Of a DNA stretch of 64,000 bases, positions 10,786 to 21,115 are shown in pieces. Both the position numbers and the translations under genes were made by a program. The notes below the pieces were generated by a model that was not told the DNA's origin, did not search any database, and worked only from the letters and a program-made list of their open reading frames with translations. The stretch is from positions 248,001 to 312,000 of the forward strand of contig JNVV01000030.1 of the NCBI GenBank assembly GCA_000733355.1, written 5' to 3'. How positions within the stretch are numbered: the stretch's first letter is position 1; each line of letters starts with the position of its first letter. Source of the DNA: Falciphora oryzae. Taxonomy: Eukaryota; Ascomycota; Sordariomycetes; Magnaporthales; Magnaporthaceae.

Positions 10786-12531
10786 TTAGCGCCCAATCAC
10801 CTTCCCAACAGTGTCGAGAGCCTCAGTAAAGAAGTGAGCGCTGGCCGTCCCGTTCCCACCCGGTCTCGTTGCAATCTTGCCCGGGAGGCTCAGCTTTGTC
10901 TCAAAGGATGTCCTCTCGGCCTCCCCAAGCAGCGTGCCAGACGCGGTGCCATTGGCCGCCAGGCCGCGGCGAGTCTTACACGGAAAGCCCGGCTTGCCGC
11001 CGCCCGACAAGCCGTAAAACCTCCAGGACCTGGCGACCGTGTCACCGTTCCACGACACGTGTAGCGTGACGTTTCTGGCCGAGGCGTCCTGCAGGGCAGC
11101 CAGCGCAGGCAGCTCCCTCGGCCGGCCCTCCCACTCGGCCCGGGACCCCCTGTAGCTCATGGCGACCGTGGCGCGGATGCCAAAGCCGATGCGGACGTCA
11201 AAGATCGGACTCCCCGAGGCGTCAAACTCGGTTATGGCCCATCGCGCCCCAGTTGACGAACCAGTTGCCGTTGGGCAGCGCCTGCAGGCTGCCCTTCGAG
11301 CGCACTAGCGGGCCCTGCGGCGACGCCATAGTGAGTACTTCGGATGCCGTGCGGGCTGCTTGGTCCAAACGGATGACACGCGCTTTGGAAATCCTGCCCG
11401 TGTCGCTGGGGTGCGGCTGGCCGGCGCTGATATCGAATACGGAAATTAACTCGACGTCGGCGGAGCGCGAGGACGCGGGCGTCGTGCTGCCATGAGGAGT
11501 CGAGGCCTCCGTCCGTCACGGTAAAGTCGGAGAGGTTCCCGCCGCCCAGTTGCCACGTTATGGAGCCGTCGCGGCCCGGGATTTTGTAGAGCGCGTGCAT
11601 ACCGCGCCCCGAAACTAGATAGTTGCCGCGGTCGTCCTTGTCGACGCTGTTGGGGTGGAAGTATCCCCAAGCCTCTAGAGGATCGGTGGCGGCGGCAATC
11701 GATGCGTTGAGTTGGAGCTCGCTGTCTGGAAAGGCGTTTGTCGTTGCCTATTAACATCAAGCTTCGTAACTCGACCGCGTATCGCCTCTTGTCGAGAAGT
11801 TTTACTGGCGTTAGACTTACTGGAAGGGTCGGTGAACGCCGGCGAGCTCCGCTCGAACAGCACATCGCCAGTCTCAATGTCGATTTCTGTCATTGCAATC
11901 AGCCCTTTGTCTGGCACGCGACGTCCCATGGGCGAAGGCACGAATTAATCACCTTGGGAAATCGAGTCCAGTATCCACTTCTGATCTTCTCTGCCGCCGT
12001 AGGACCTCAGATCGCGCATGACGGGCTGGTAGATCATCACCAGCGCCGTCTTGCCGCCGTCCAGGACCTGCAGCTCGTGGAAGTCGAGCAGGTGCGGCGA
12101 GCGGCTGCTCACCTGCTGCACGATGCCGTACGTCTCGTCCAGCAGAACCGGGCCGCCGAACCCGCGCCCGCACCTAGCGTCGCCAAATCCCAAAAACGCC
12201 TGCAGCACGGGCTTTCCCCTGAACGTGATCAGGGCAAAGTTCGCAACGGGCAGGCCCGCGAGGGGGCCGTAGGTCCCGGACCACACGAAGTCGCCGTCGT
12301 TGCGGAATATGTACGCCCCTGGCTGCTCCGGCGCCAGGCTGTCGTCGGGGGCGCCACCGTAGGCGCCGAGGAAGATGTCGCCCGGGGCGGTCGATGCGGC
12401 GACGGCTGGGATGCGATGTTCAGGCGTGGCGGGGCGAGATCAGGCTGCGACCGCTATGGCCTGTACGTTTGGACTGCCGCATGGCCAAGGAGTAGGGATG
12501 CGTGGAGGAGCAGGGCTGTGAGGGCGGACAT
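10786..12531 (-). pseudogene. Arylsulfotransferase (ASST)-family gene, broken
   Basis: The minus-strand product resembles fungal secreted ASST-like proteins. It begins at the ATG ending at 12,531 with a signal peptide (MSALTALLLHASLLLGHA). Recognisable stretches are DIFLGAYGG, FHELQVLDGGKTAL, EIDIETGDVLFE, FHPNSVDKDDRGNYLVSGR, TWQLGG, SSWQHDARV, LPNGNWFVNWG and ITEFDASG, the usual order. Two introns fit GT..AG rules: 11,887-11,952 and 11,726-11,820. Breaks are a TAG at 12,454-12,456 directly after the signal peptide, and frame changes near 12,420, 11,462 and 11,245. Either it is a true pseudogene or the assembly has indel errors; the in-frame TAG supports decay. The family acts on or binds sulphated phenolics, but the exact substrate is unknown. 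Confidence 0.75.
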
Positions 12532-12590
12532 TTGTCGCGAGGGGCTAGCCGCCCTTCGCAAGAGGGACCGCCGGTAAGGGAAGGAACTGC

Positions 12591-12616
12591 TTTTTTTTTT
12601 TTTTTTTTTTTTTTTT
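12591..12616. repeat. Homopolymer T26
   Basis: Twenty-six consecutive T lie about 60 bp upstream of the arylsulfotransferase-like start. On that gene's strand this is an A26 tract in the promoter/5' UTR. Length may be unstable or unreliable in assembly. Confidence 0.95.
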
Positions 12617-14071
12617 ATACACGATGGCAGGGCTTTAAGTAATGATGTTTCCAGCAAATCGCTACGAGAACATTGATCCTCCAGGCACGATCATTTCCCC
12701 AGGGCGCTGTCACACAGCGCTCGAAATGCGACACCATGCACAAAGAAGATGCGTCGGGATCTTCGCGTCTCTACTGGGCAAAAGCACTCACCATTGTCGA
12801 CAGCTTTCCTAAACTGGCGAACAATTTTTGTAGCCACAGCCACACCGCACACGCGGCTAGAAAGGGGCCGATCCTCCACCGATCCGATCCCACTAGGAAA
12901 CGTTGCTGCCGATCTGCGGCTGTGGGTGGTTCCCGGTACCGAACACCCACGCAGTGACACACGAGATTCCGCCCGAATCCGATAAACTCTGTGGAGGCGC
13001 GCACGGCGCATAGCAAGAGGGCTGGGAGGATCCGGGCCCTGCCGATTGAAGCCCTCTGCAAGGCTGGAAAGCGACCACCCGCCAGCGGCCCGGGTCTCAA
13101 GGATGATGTACCAGCGATCAATTGCCGAATTGCAAACCCCGATCATACTAGCCTCCGAGGCTCGAACCTCAGGCGGCAAAGACACGAAGTTGAAGCTATG
13201 TGCTTTTAATCCTCCACAGCATCACGCAATGGAGCCCTGGGCATCATTCGAGAGGTTTGCTGTCGACGCGTCGGAGCCCCACGTTTGCTCGATGCACCGG
13301 CCACCTGTGGCATGTTTGCGGACTGCTTTCTGCCCCATATATAATTAAAACACGCTGTGTTTGCCGCGCAATGGCTGCAGCAGACAGCTTGTGCTGATAA
13401 GAGAGCGAGGGTAGGTAGGCCGCATGCAATCTCTCGACGGCCCAGAACGTGCTGACAGCCGCGACCATGTGACCCCGGCTCCCGGCTCGTGGGGAACGGT
13501 TTGGGGAGGTGGTGTCCCTGCCAAGCCATCCCCTCACTGGCAAAAGGCCCGATGTAACTGGTGGCATTTCGGGCCCGATAATTGCGCACTACTCGAAACG
13601 GATCGGGGGTCAAGGCAAAAAGCAAGGCGGGCGGGTAGCGTGCCCAGTCCCAGCGGGCGCTACGCTATAGAGTGCGAGATAGATTAAGGTCGCCGTCGTC
13701 GTCGGGGTGGGCCGCAAAATTGGAAGGGGCAGGTGTCATTGCGCGTCCATCGATGCAGCGGGTCGCCCACCCTGGTAGGCATCGCGGTTCGACCTGCTCC
13801 GCGAGAGGAGCCGAATGCCGGGACATAAATGCCGCCAGCGAGCGGGGACGACGGTTAGTTGGGCTCGCTTATAGCATGCACGTTTCCTGTAAGGTGTTAA
13901 AGAGCGGCCGGCTCCCTTGTTTTGAGCCGCCGGCCAGCCATCCGTTCCTCTTCCCGCCAGGCACGCACGCACACCCCCGCTGTGTCCCGCTTCCCAGATC
14001 CCGGGCTCGCTCGACCACCAGACGGCCAATACAAGTTCATCAAGGCGCAACAACATCACCAACCGCCCACC
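12617..14071. other. Intergenic region between divergent genes, no supported gene
   Basis: The flanking genes point away from each other, so both promoters should lie here. Open frames up to about 160 codons on either strand show no domain I recognise. A T-arm-like GGTTCGAGCC sequence near 13,160 (minus) lacks a matching acceptor stem and is not annotated as a tRNA. Confidence 0.4.
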
Positions 14072-14605
14072 ATGCGTCCCACCCTCGTCATCACCGGCGT
14101 CCTGGCCTACGTGTCGTCCGCCAGCGCCGCCGTCAACTGGACACTGGCCAAGGCGGCCAACCCGACGGCCGACCAGCGGGACGCGTACTCGCGCATCGAG
14201 AACGCCATGCGCTTGGCCGCCAGCAGATACAATCGCCTCAGCTCGGCGGCGAATAAAAACATTAGGGTCGCATACGCCCCCGGCGTGCCCACGGCCGAGG
14301 CCAACTACAATGGTGACCTCCGCTTTGGTTCAAATCGGGCGTACATGAACGAGCGCACCGCCCTGCACGAGATCTCGCACACGCTCGGCATCGGCCAGAC
14401 GCGCGAGTTCGACCGCCGCTGCGCCGCCCAGGACTGGCCCCGCGCCCTGCCGCTGCTGCGGTCCTGGGACGGGCAAAGCGCCGTCATCAACTGCGGCGGC
14501 TCCCACATCTGGCCCTACGGCCTCAACTATGACAACGAGTGGAGCGAGACCAACGCGAACCGCCACGTCCAGCTGGTCGACGCCATGATCCGCGACGGCA
14601 TGTGA
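14072..14605 (+). CDS. Secreted HExxH-containing protein, putative metallopeptidase-like
   Basis: A single exon encodes 177 residues. The chosen ATG gives MRPTLVITGVLAYVSSASA, a signal peptide with an A-x-A-type cleavage site; the longer upstream open frame adds no recognisable sequence. Near residue 95 ALHEISHTLGIG contains the HExxH zinc-binding motif followed by a Gly, as in gluzincin/metzincin-like enzymes. A conserved-looking C-terminal part (INCGGSHIWPYGLNYDNEW, then NRHVQLVDAM) resembles fungal secreted proteins sometimes attached to ricin-B lectin domains; no lectin domain is present here. Two Cys pairs are plausible. I infer an extracellular zinc hydrolase, but the substrate is unknown. 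The gene is intact and GC-rich, without RIP signs. Confidence 0.82.
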   Translation: MRPTLVITGVLAYVSSASAAVNWTLAKAANPTADQRDAYSRIENAMRLAASRYNRLSSAANKNIRVAYAPGVPTAEANYNGDLRFGSNRAYMNERTALHEISHTLGIGQTREFDRRCAAQDWPRALPLLRSWDGQSAVINCGGSHIWPYGLNYDNEWSETNANRHVQLVDAMIRDGM

Positions 14606-14743
14606 CGGGTAGCGGTAGGGGTGGGAGACTTTTTTACGACTCGCTACGACCAACCTGCCTATGGTCAATTCTTTGTACATAGGATCTTTCTTGTACATGA
14701 AGTATTTATTAATTTGGACAACATATGGAGCGCCTTCACCACC

Positions 14744-17070
14744 TCAGCACAAGTAAATGTCGTCGAGGTTGGCTTCCGCATCGTCCAGTCCACGGTGCTC
14801 TGGCCACAGATCTAGCGTCTCGAGCGCGCGCTTCCCATGCTTTGTGATTCTGAAATCGCCAAACATGCTTGTCCGGTTGGCAGGATCAAGCCGGCGTTCC
14901 TCCGGGCACCCGCAGCACTGATTCGGGAGGAAGACCCCCGCCCGGGAAAAGACCCTGCGTCTTGTGCTGTCCCTCCGCTCTGGGCCCTGCTGCTGGTGCT
15001 CCCGCCGCCTCTCCCGCACAACCAAGCCCTGGACATCGGTGGTGGCCTTGTTGTGGGCATAGTGGGTTAGTAAAAAGAAAAACCCACGGAGAGGCCGTTG
15101 CCATTCGCTGAGCTCGGCTTCTTCCTTGGCTTCTGCGAGCTCCTGGACATCGTCGAACATGGTCACGACGCCATGGAGCCGGCCGTTGCTCGGAAGGGGA
15201 TCTTGCAGAGGCCGGGGCCAAGGCTGAAATCCTAACTCGTAAAAGGGGTGATGCAGCGCGAATAGAGGGACCAGGACTCCCGCGAGACGCAAAGCGGCAT
15301 CCTCAGCCATCAGGGGCCAGCCAAACTGATCGACCTTGTCGATTGGCGGCGGGCTCGCCAGACGTGTGAATCGGTCGCGCTGCGGGCCGCAGGCGGGGGA
15401 TGCTCTATCCGGCGGCTGCTGGCTCATGACCATGTCGAGATAGCAGGCGCCCTTTTTCGACAGCCGCCGCGGGGCTGTCCTTCCTTGACAGGGAGGGTGG
15501 TTGCCCTTCGTGACTTTATGTGGGACGGTGGGCTCCAGAAGGGCTGGTACACGAAATGGTCCTATTCTTCTGCTGGCGATGGCTGGTACCACATTCCGCA
15601 GTAGCAGTTGCCGAGATCCCGAGTCACGATGTTCACCACACCTGCCAGCGCGACGAGGCGGTCCGACTCGACGGTGAAGTCTGCCTTGGAGTAGGCCCTG
15701 ATGATTCTGTGCCACCTGGCAAGGGACAAACCCCGCTCATCGCAGGTCGCGGAGCTTCCGGCGGTGTTCTTGGCCGTTGCTTGGTTGGTTGCATCGGGGA
15801 GGAGAAGGGTTGGGCGTTCCGTGACCGGTGGTCCCAAGATAAAGGATGCCATGCCATCGGGGTAGATCTCGCTACAAATGGCTTCGCCGCAGCGCCACCA
15901 CGCCTGCGTCGTAGATATGTAGAGTGTCGCTGGCGCGAGACTGGCCTCTTGATGCACCCAGCCCCGACCCAGAAGCACCGACTCAGACCCTGACAATAAA
16001 AGGCTTCCAGCGGGTGGAGGGCAAGCGTTCCAAGTTTTGGTAGCAGGGCATTGTCGGCGGAAGAAACGACTGGCAGTAGAGGCTGCGTGCCTCGCCGCGG
16101 GATCATTCCGTCGCAAGCCGCGCAGGCGTCTGTTGCCGCAATGTTGAGCAGGGTTCCGCCATATATGTCCCCCATCATGCCGGCCTCGCGCTCCCAGTCG
16201 GCGGCCGAGTCCTGGTAAATGCGCAGCGAATCAATCCATAAATATTCCAGCCCCCCAGCCAGCGGGCCACCGTCACCGCATCCTGGAATGTTCGGGGCGG
16301 TGCTTCCAGGCTGATGCCGGTGGAATGCAGCGCATCTGCATTATCCGGATGGAGTTTGGGTGGCTCCGGAGTCGTCCAGCGGTGGTTTAAAGTGATGTAA
16401 GTGTTTGACCATCCCGCCTCGGGCAGCTCGCAAAGAAGCAGCGACGCATCCCGAATTTGAAGGACTCACCGAGGCTTTGGACGGCGGACATTTCGGTACC
16501 TTGCGCATTGCCGATGCGCTTGGTAGGTTTAACAGTCGCCTGCCCAGTGACGGACGAGATCCGGGAGCCGCGGCACATCGGGCCTTGCACAAAAGGGGGT
16601 GCCGGTAGGCGTGTTCACTGCGGGGCGTCAGCTGCAAGTACCAAACGGCCTGCCATGTGGGTTTGGAGCGAGGGTCATCCAGACTCACACGGGGTCGCTA
16701 CGAAGCCCAACGAGGTACGCATGGGTAATTGGCCAGGCCCAAGCCCGGTGGATGCGCATATGGTAACAGTGTATAGGCTTTCATCCGTGCTTTTGATACT
16801 ACTGTCCCAAACGCCTTGCCTTAGCCGCCATTGCGTGGCCTCTGGGTCCGTATCAAAGTCGTCCCCGGCCTGGCTTTTGGTCGAATACTGCTTACGGGCA
16901 TGCTCGGTTGGCAGAAGATAACGGCGGAGGGTACAGCGATCGTCTATTGCAGCTACCAAACCACCCGGGCGGTGATGAACAAAGGCGCCCTGCGCCGCGG
17001 AGGAGGGTTGAGGCCCGGGTCCGACGCTAAAAAGGAGGCCGTTCGTGCCGCTAGCGTCGGGAACTATCAT
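14744..17070 (-). pseudogene. HET-domain (heterokaryon incompatibility) gene, frameshifted
   Basis: Minus-strand stretches match the HET domain: YITLNHRWTTPEPPKL (replacing the usual SHCWG), PRTFQDAVTVARWLG, LEYLWIDSLRIYQDS, DWEREAGMMGDIYGGTLLNI, GWVHQEASLAPATLYIS and RLVALAGV. They are not in one frame. A G6 run near 16,250 separates VARWLG from LEYLWID, and another frame change occurs near 16,000 before GWVHQE. A stop follows PSPAEE near 15,570, after which a C-terminal part continues in another frame (FFFLLTHYAHNKATTDVQGL, VGVFLPN) to the TAG at 14,744. The N-terminus is uncertain; 17,070 is the first Met of an unrecognised open stretch. HET proteins trigger self/non-self cell death on hyphal fusion. 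Confidence 0.62.
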
Positions 17071-17338
17071 GGATGCCAGTTTAGCATGGGTAAAACGATA
17101 TCGGAATACGTAGCACGGGGTGGATTGAAGTTGCCAGAAACCGCAATCGTACAGTCAGCCTTAGTGGGTCTCGCCCCTGGAAGCATCCGGACTGACACTG
17201 AAGGGCGGAAGAATAGGAATATCACATATTGACAACGCCTCCCTATTATACAGCTATCTTGTAAGTAATGTATCCCGTTCTAAACCCTAGAAATGCCCAT
17301 CTGTCAGACTCCTCGCCGACCTATTCCCTTCGAGCCAA

Positions 17339-19284
17339 CTACTTCGCAGGGGCGTTCGTCTCCTTGCCCTTGTACTTTTTGCTCTCCTCCATCTGCGCCC
17401 AAGGCGCAAACACGTTTTTGCTCCCCGCCAGCGTCGGCGCCAGCTCGGGGAAGTGGCGCACCAGCACGTCCTTCATCGTCGTGTGCTGCACCCAGCGGAA
17501 GCCCTCGGGCGTGTACGTGGCCGTGTTCCACTGCCCCGCGATGAAGCGGTCGCTCTTGAGCCGCCGCGACGCCATCAGGATGAAGACCCGGAACGCCGTC
17601 TCGCTGAACCCGAACCCGGGGATCACGGGCTCGCTGTGCGACCCGACGAGCGCGTCTACCTTGGTCACGTCGCCGCCGTACGCCTCGGAGAGGGACTCGG
17701 CCAGGGCGGGGTTGTGCTTGCCCGTGATGTCCTCAAAGGTCTGCGGGACGCTCAGGCGCAGCAGCCGGCGGAACTCGCAGTAGCGCGGCACGCCGCGCTC
17801 GCGGTCCCGCAGGATGTCGACGGTGCCCAGGTCGCGGTGCACGCCGTCCGGGTCCGTGAAGTCGCGCAGGAAGTCTGGATAGTTAAAATTCGTGATTGCT
17901 CCGGGATAGTTTATCCCGAACGAGTAGAAGAGGTCGCCAAACGACAGGCCGTCGTCGAGGGGCTTCTGGGCTCCCTGGAAGACCAAGTCGCGGATGGGCG
18001 TTGTGGCTTGATGCTTGCCCTGCGCGGCGGAGAAGAAGGCAATATCGTCTGGCGGAAGGGCACTGTTAGATACATGCCGAGAAAGAAAGGGGCAGGTCAC
18101 GACTACTCACCAGGGATCAGAGAGTGCATCCTATATACGCTGACAAATTCTTCAGTCAAGCTATAGGGTATGCCGTCGTGCTCGACACCAGAACCAGGAA
18201 TGCCCGAGATGATCTCGCTCGTCTTGGACACGCGGCCGACGAGCTTGGTGAGCTTCTCACCGACCAGCCCCCACCAGTTGGCGTTCATGCCGATCTCCAG
18301 CGCCGGATGGGCCAGGATGGCAGGCGTCCACTCGACCGTGTGGATCTTCGCCATCAGCGCGCAGTTGACCAGCCGGGCCTTGTCGAAGATCTGGTCCCCC
18401 GTCCAGTCTGGGTAGGCCCCGCGGAGCATGTCGCAGAGGGCGTTGTGCTCGAGCGCGAACAGCGTGTGCAGCATCTCCATGCCGACCCACCAGTTGTTGT
18501 GGAAGCCCGTGAGCGGGTTGCCGTCCTTGTCGCGCGGCAGGAACGCGCCCGTGCCGTTCTCGTCGAGGACGAGCTTGCCGTCGGGCTGCTTGCTGCGCAG
18601 CGACGCCGTGACCTTCTCGGTCGACCCGTAGATCTGCGAGCCGTCCCACCAGGCCGTGTTCTTGTTCCGGTAGCCTGGGCATTTGAGATCGGATGGGTCG
18701 AGCACGGCGTCGGGCTTGGTCGTTGGGAGCTCCATCGTCTTGCCAGACCACCTGTCGCCTTCGGGCAAGGGGATGTGGAACTTGTCCTTCTCCTCGGTCT
18801 CGTGGTCGAACCAGTCGTGGGTCTGGAACTGGATCCAGGCCGCGGCCAGCAGGTTGAGGGTGGTGGCCGGGATGAACTCCTTGCGCACCATGAACTTCTC
18901 GCTGATTGCGCGGGGGTTCGGTGTATAGAGCTCCTCCTCGCTTGGCTTCGGGCAGTTCTCTCTAGGAAAATTTCGGCCGAAACGCATGGCAGAACAACCC
19001 ATCAGGGGGCGTTCGAGGTCGTTGTGCTTGCCGTCCGAGTGGCGCGCGTTGCGGAAGCGCTCATCCTCAAGAGGATAGTCGACCGAGTTCCCCTGGGCGG
19101 ACGAGTCGGCGTAGCCATCGTGGAGGTTATGGGCCCGCAGCGAGAGGCGCAGGAATGCAAGGTTGAAGGCACCAATGTAGCCGGGGAGCTTATACCAAGG
19201 CACAAATCGGTTGATGAACTCGAACGTTGAGATGCCCACCCGCTCGATCCACGAAGGCCGGTATTTTCCCTTTTGGTCGCTCAT
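17339..19284 (-). CDS. Alpha-dioxygenase-like haem peroxidase (animal-type haem peroxidase superfamily)
   Basis: Two exons, 19,284-18,111 and 18,048-17,339, joined by a 62-bp intron (GTGAGT..CCAG), encode 627 residues, close to plant alpha-dioxygenases. The distal haem His is in FQTHDWFDH (His156), then AWWDGSQIYG, and the catalytic Tyr plus proximal His are three apart in EEFVSVYRMHSLIP (Tyr384, His387), the arrangement known in alpha-dioxygenases and cyclooxygenases. The splice point rebuilds HSLIPDDI, matching the family. The start is the first ATG; an upstream in-frame GTG adds three residues only. I infer stereospecific 2-hydroperoxidation of fatty acids or a related oxylipin step. No C-terminal P450 domain follows, so it is not a fused linoleate diol synthase. 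It is fully intact, unlike its neighbours. Confidence 0.87.
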
Positions 19285-20013
19285 CTTGGACACTTTATCT
19301 CAACCACGAATGGGCCAGTGGCTGCCTGGTTCGTCGGTAGGACGAGTAGTAGTGTATGCCGCTGTATAAATAAATGCATTCTCTCGATCACATGCTAGCA
19401 AAAAAAGATTGTCGTCGTCAAAGGATTGTCGGCCAAGCCGTGTTTCTGACATGGGTGACCGCTTCAGCTCGACGGCAGGCTACACCTATACCCGTTTCGT
19501 CGCTCCGCTGATGTAAGACTTCGGGCAAGCTGCCGATAGGGCAAAGAAGCTGGTCTGCCTAGTACGCATCCGGAGCCTTGATCGGCGCCATTTGATCTTC
19601 CAGCCGTCATCTCCATTGACCAGCAGGCACCCAACAGCTAGAAGGGTTTCAGCTGCGCACGTCGAACCTGTCGGGTTGTTGCCCGGCGCGCACCCAGGCA
19701 GTCATGACACTGGACGGCCTCCTGCCAATGCCCATGTTCCGTCTCACCAGCCCAGAATCACCCGACATACTCACGTCAGCTGGGCTCTTGGTGCTGGCTC
19801 GTATAGATCCCAGTCAGCCTATCACAGCCCATGCCTCTCGCCAACGTGTAAGAGTGGCTTGCCCGATTTTCTTAGACGATTTCCTAAGAGTCTTCTATCA
19901 CCCCATCCAGGGCTGTTCAGTAAGACCGGCAAAACCAGATAGCGGTTTGTCACAAGCTGCATAGTAGCCGATACCTGGCTAAAGTTGGTTTGGCGAAAGG
20001 GCACAGATAATTA
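19285..20013. other. Promoter-side intergenic region of the dioxygenase gene
   Basis: No gene is supported. A TATA-like tract (tataaataaatgc on plus, TTTATTTATA on minus) near 19,363-19,376 lies about 80-90 bp upstream of the minus-strand dioxygenase ATG and is the best core-promoter candidate. The GC-rich island ends here. Confidence 0.45.
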
Positions 20014-20246
20014 AGGGCCTGTCCTAGACTAACGGTTTTTTTTTTTTTTTTTTTTTTTTGCTAAAAATTTTCTAAAGATTGAAAGCCTTGCACTAAAAAG
20101 GAAGCATATGAAAAGGATTTGTATTATTTAAAACCGCATCCATATTAATTTGTTTTTGCTATCCTGCCTTTGGTGTTGATATATTTTAGAAAAAAGTTGA
20201 GCAAAAAACTAAAAAACCAAAAAACCGTTAGCCTAGGACAGGCCCT
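20014..20246. mobile_element. Short inverted-repeat element (MITE), 233 bp
   Basis: The ends are inverted copies of about 26 bp: AGGGCCTGTCCTAGACTAAC at 20,014 and its complement with one difference (GGCTAAC) ending at 20,246. A T24 tract follows the left arm at 20,036-20,059 and an A-rich tract precedes the right arm. There is no coding capacity. The target duplication is unclear (possibly TA), so the superfamily is undetermined. Confidence 0.8.
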
Positions 20247-20503
20247 ATGTTCTGGTTAAGGGTTGGATCAAGTTGGAGGAACTACATTCATCGCAAAAAC
20301 TATAGCCCAACATGAAGAAGGAAGTTGTAACAGTTACGGAAGGTAGATCTGCCTGGGGGTTAGCTAATATGGAGGTAGTTAGCGAAAAGTCTGCGGGAAC
20401 AACACCAGAAGCGATGCAGGTACAAATAAAATAATTGCAACAATGAACCTTAGAGCATACAACGGTACCTATCGGTCACCTCCTAGAACACCTTTCCACG
20501 TAG
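20247..20503. other. Unassigned sequence left of transposon I
   Basis: Moderately AT-rich sequence without recognisable coding or repeat content. It may be host sequence between the small inverted-repeat element and the presumed end of pogo element I. Confidence 0.3.
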
Positions 20504-20703
20504 CAGTGAATAAGTCAAAACCCCTGTTTTGCGCCACCCCCCACTTCCGGCCACCCCAATTCTCAACACCATGCATTCAACACGCCAATTTCATTCCGCA
20601 ATTGTGATCTTTCCTAACCAACTACAATACAGTCGGATATATCATCCGAATCGTCAAATGCAAAAGATTCTGGTGGATCACTTGGCAGATCGCCATCCTC
20701 CCG
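20504..20703 (-). mobile_element. 3' untranslated end of pogo-type transposon I
   Basis: This stretch lies downstream of the stop of the transposase tail. The sequence from about 20,504 (CAGTGAATAAGTCAAAACCC, preceded by TA) followed by C-rich CCACCCCCC tracts resembles Fot/pogo terminal inverted repeats. The partner repeat is beyond the right edge of the window, so the end is provisional. Confidence 0.4.
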
Positions 20704-20989
20704 TTATGCACGCCTAATGTCGCCAATCCGCACAAAGGCCTCGTTTAGGTCCAGCAACACCTTCTTTCTTTTCAACGGCCGTGCAACCTCCAATTCCGCC
20801 TCCAAGCGCCTGGTTTTTTGCTCGCACGTAACTAAAGCGATATCTTTTTCGTTATAAGCCTTAGTAAGCTTTTGGAACAACAAACGGGCCGTCCGGCCGA
20901 GCTGGAAGTTATGGGCAAAGGTGGCCACTTGGGTACGCATCTGGAAGGTCGTTTTAGGAGTTGCCACAACCATATCAAATGGCATGGAG
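20704..20989 (-). pseudogene. Pogo-type transposase I, C-terminal fragment
   Basis: The minus-strand frame ends at a TAA (20,704-20,706) with a coiled-coil-like tail (KTRRLEAELEVARPLKRKKV, then GDIRRA) typical of fungal pogo/Fot-type transposases. Its N-terminal part is not adjacent: it lies 42 kb away at 63,043-64,000. Removing everything from 20,990 to 63,047 rejoins the frame across TGGAG (codons reading K-Y-S-M-P-F-D-M). This locates the insertion point of chromovirus G. Confidence 0.82.
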
Positions 20990-21115
20990 TGTCACGATCA
21001 TAAAGCGTAGGCTTCGCAGCCAGGTGCAATTGATGCTATGGACTGAAGACTCTTCTATGGGGAGGAAACAAGGAAGGAAAGCGCGGCGCGCCAAAGGCGC
21101 GATGCGGTAGAAAAA

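Noticed and set aside
11738..12577. 279-codon open frame on the plus strand
   Set aside because: It is antisense to the arylsulfotransferase-like gene, which has a signal peptide, family motifs and two proper introns. High GC content creates long antisense frames; the plus-strand product has low-complexity Arg/Ala composition.
13130..13170. T-arm-like GGTTCGAGCC on the minus strand
   Set aside because: No upstream acceptor or anticodon stem pairs with it at tRNA spacing.
13206..13625. 139-codon minus-strand open frame
   Set aside because: No signal peptide, domain or splicing evidence; lies between divergent genes where promoters are expected.
18124..19230. 368-codon open frame on the plus strand
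   Set aside because: Antisense shadow of the first exon of the dioxygenase gene. The minus strand carries the conserved haem-peroxidase motifs.
19285..19293. GTG start three codons upstream of the dioxygenase ATG
   Set aside because: Fungal nuclear genes rarely start at GTG, and the ATG at 19,282-19,284 gives a complete domain.
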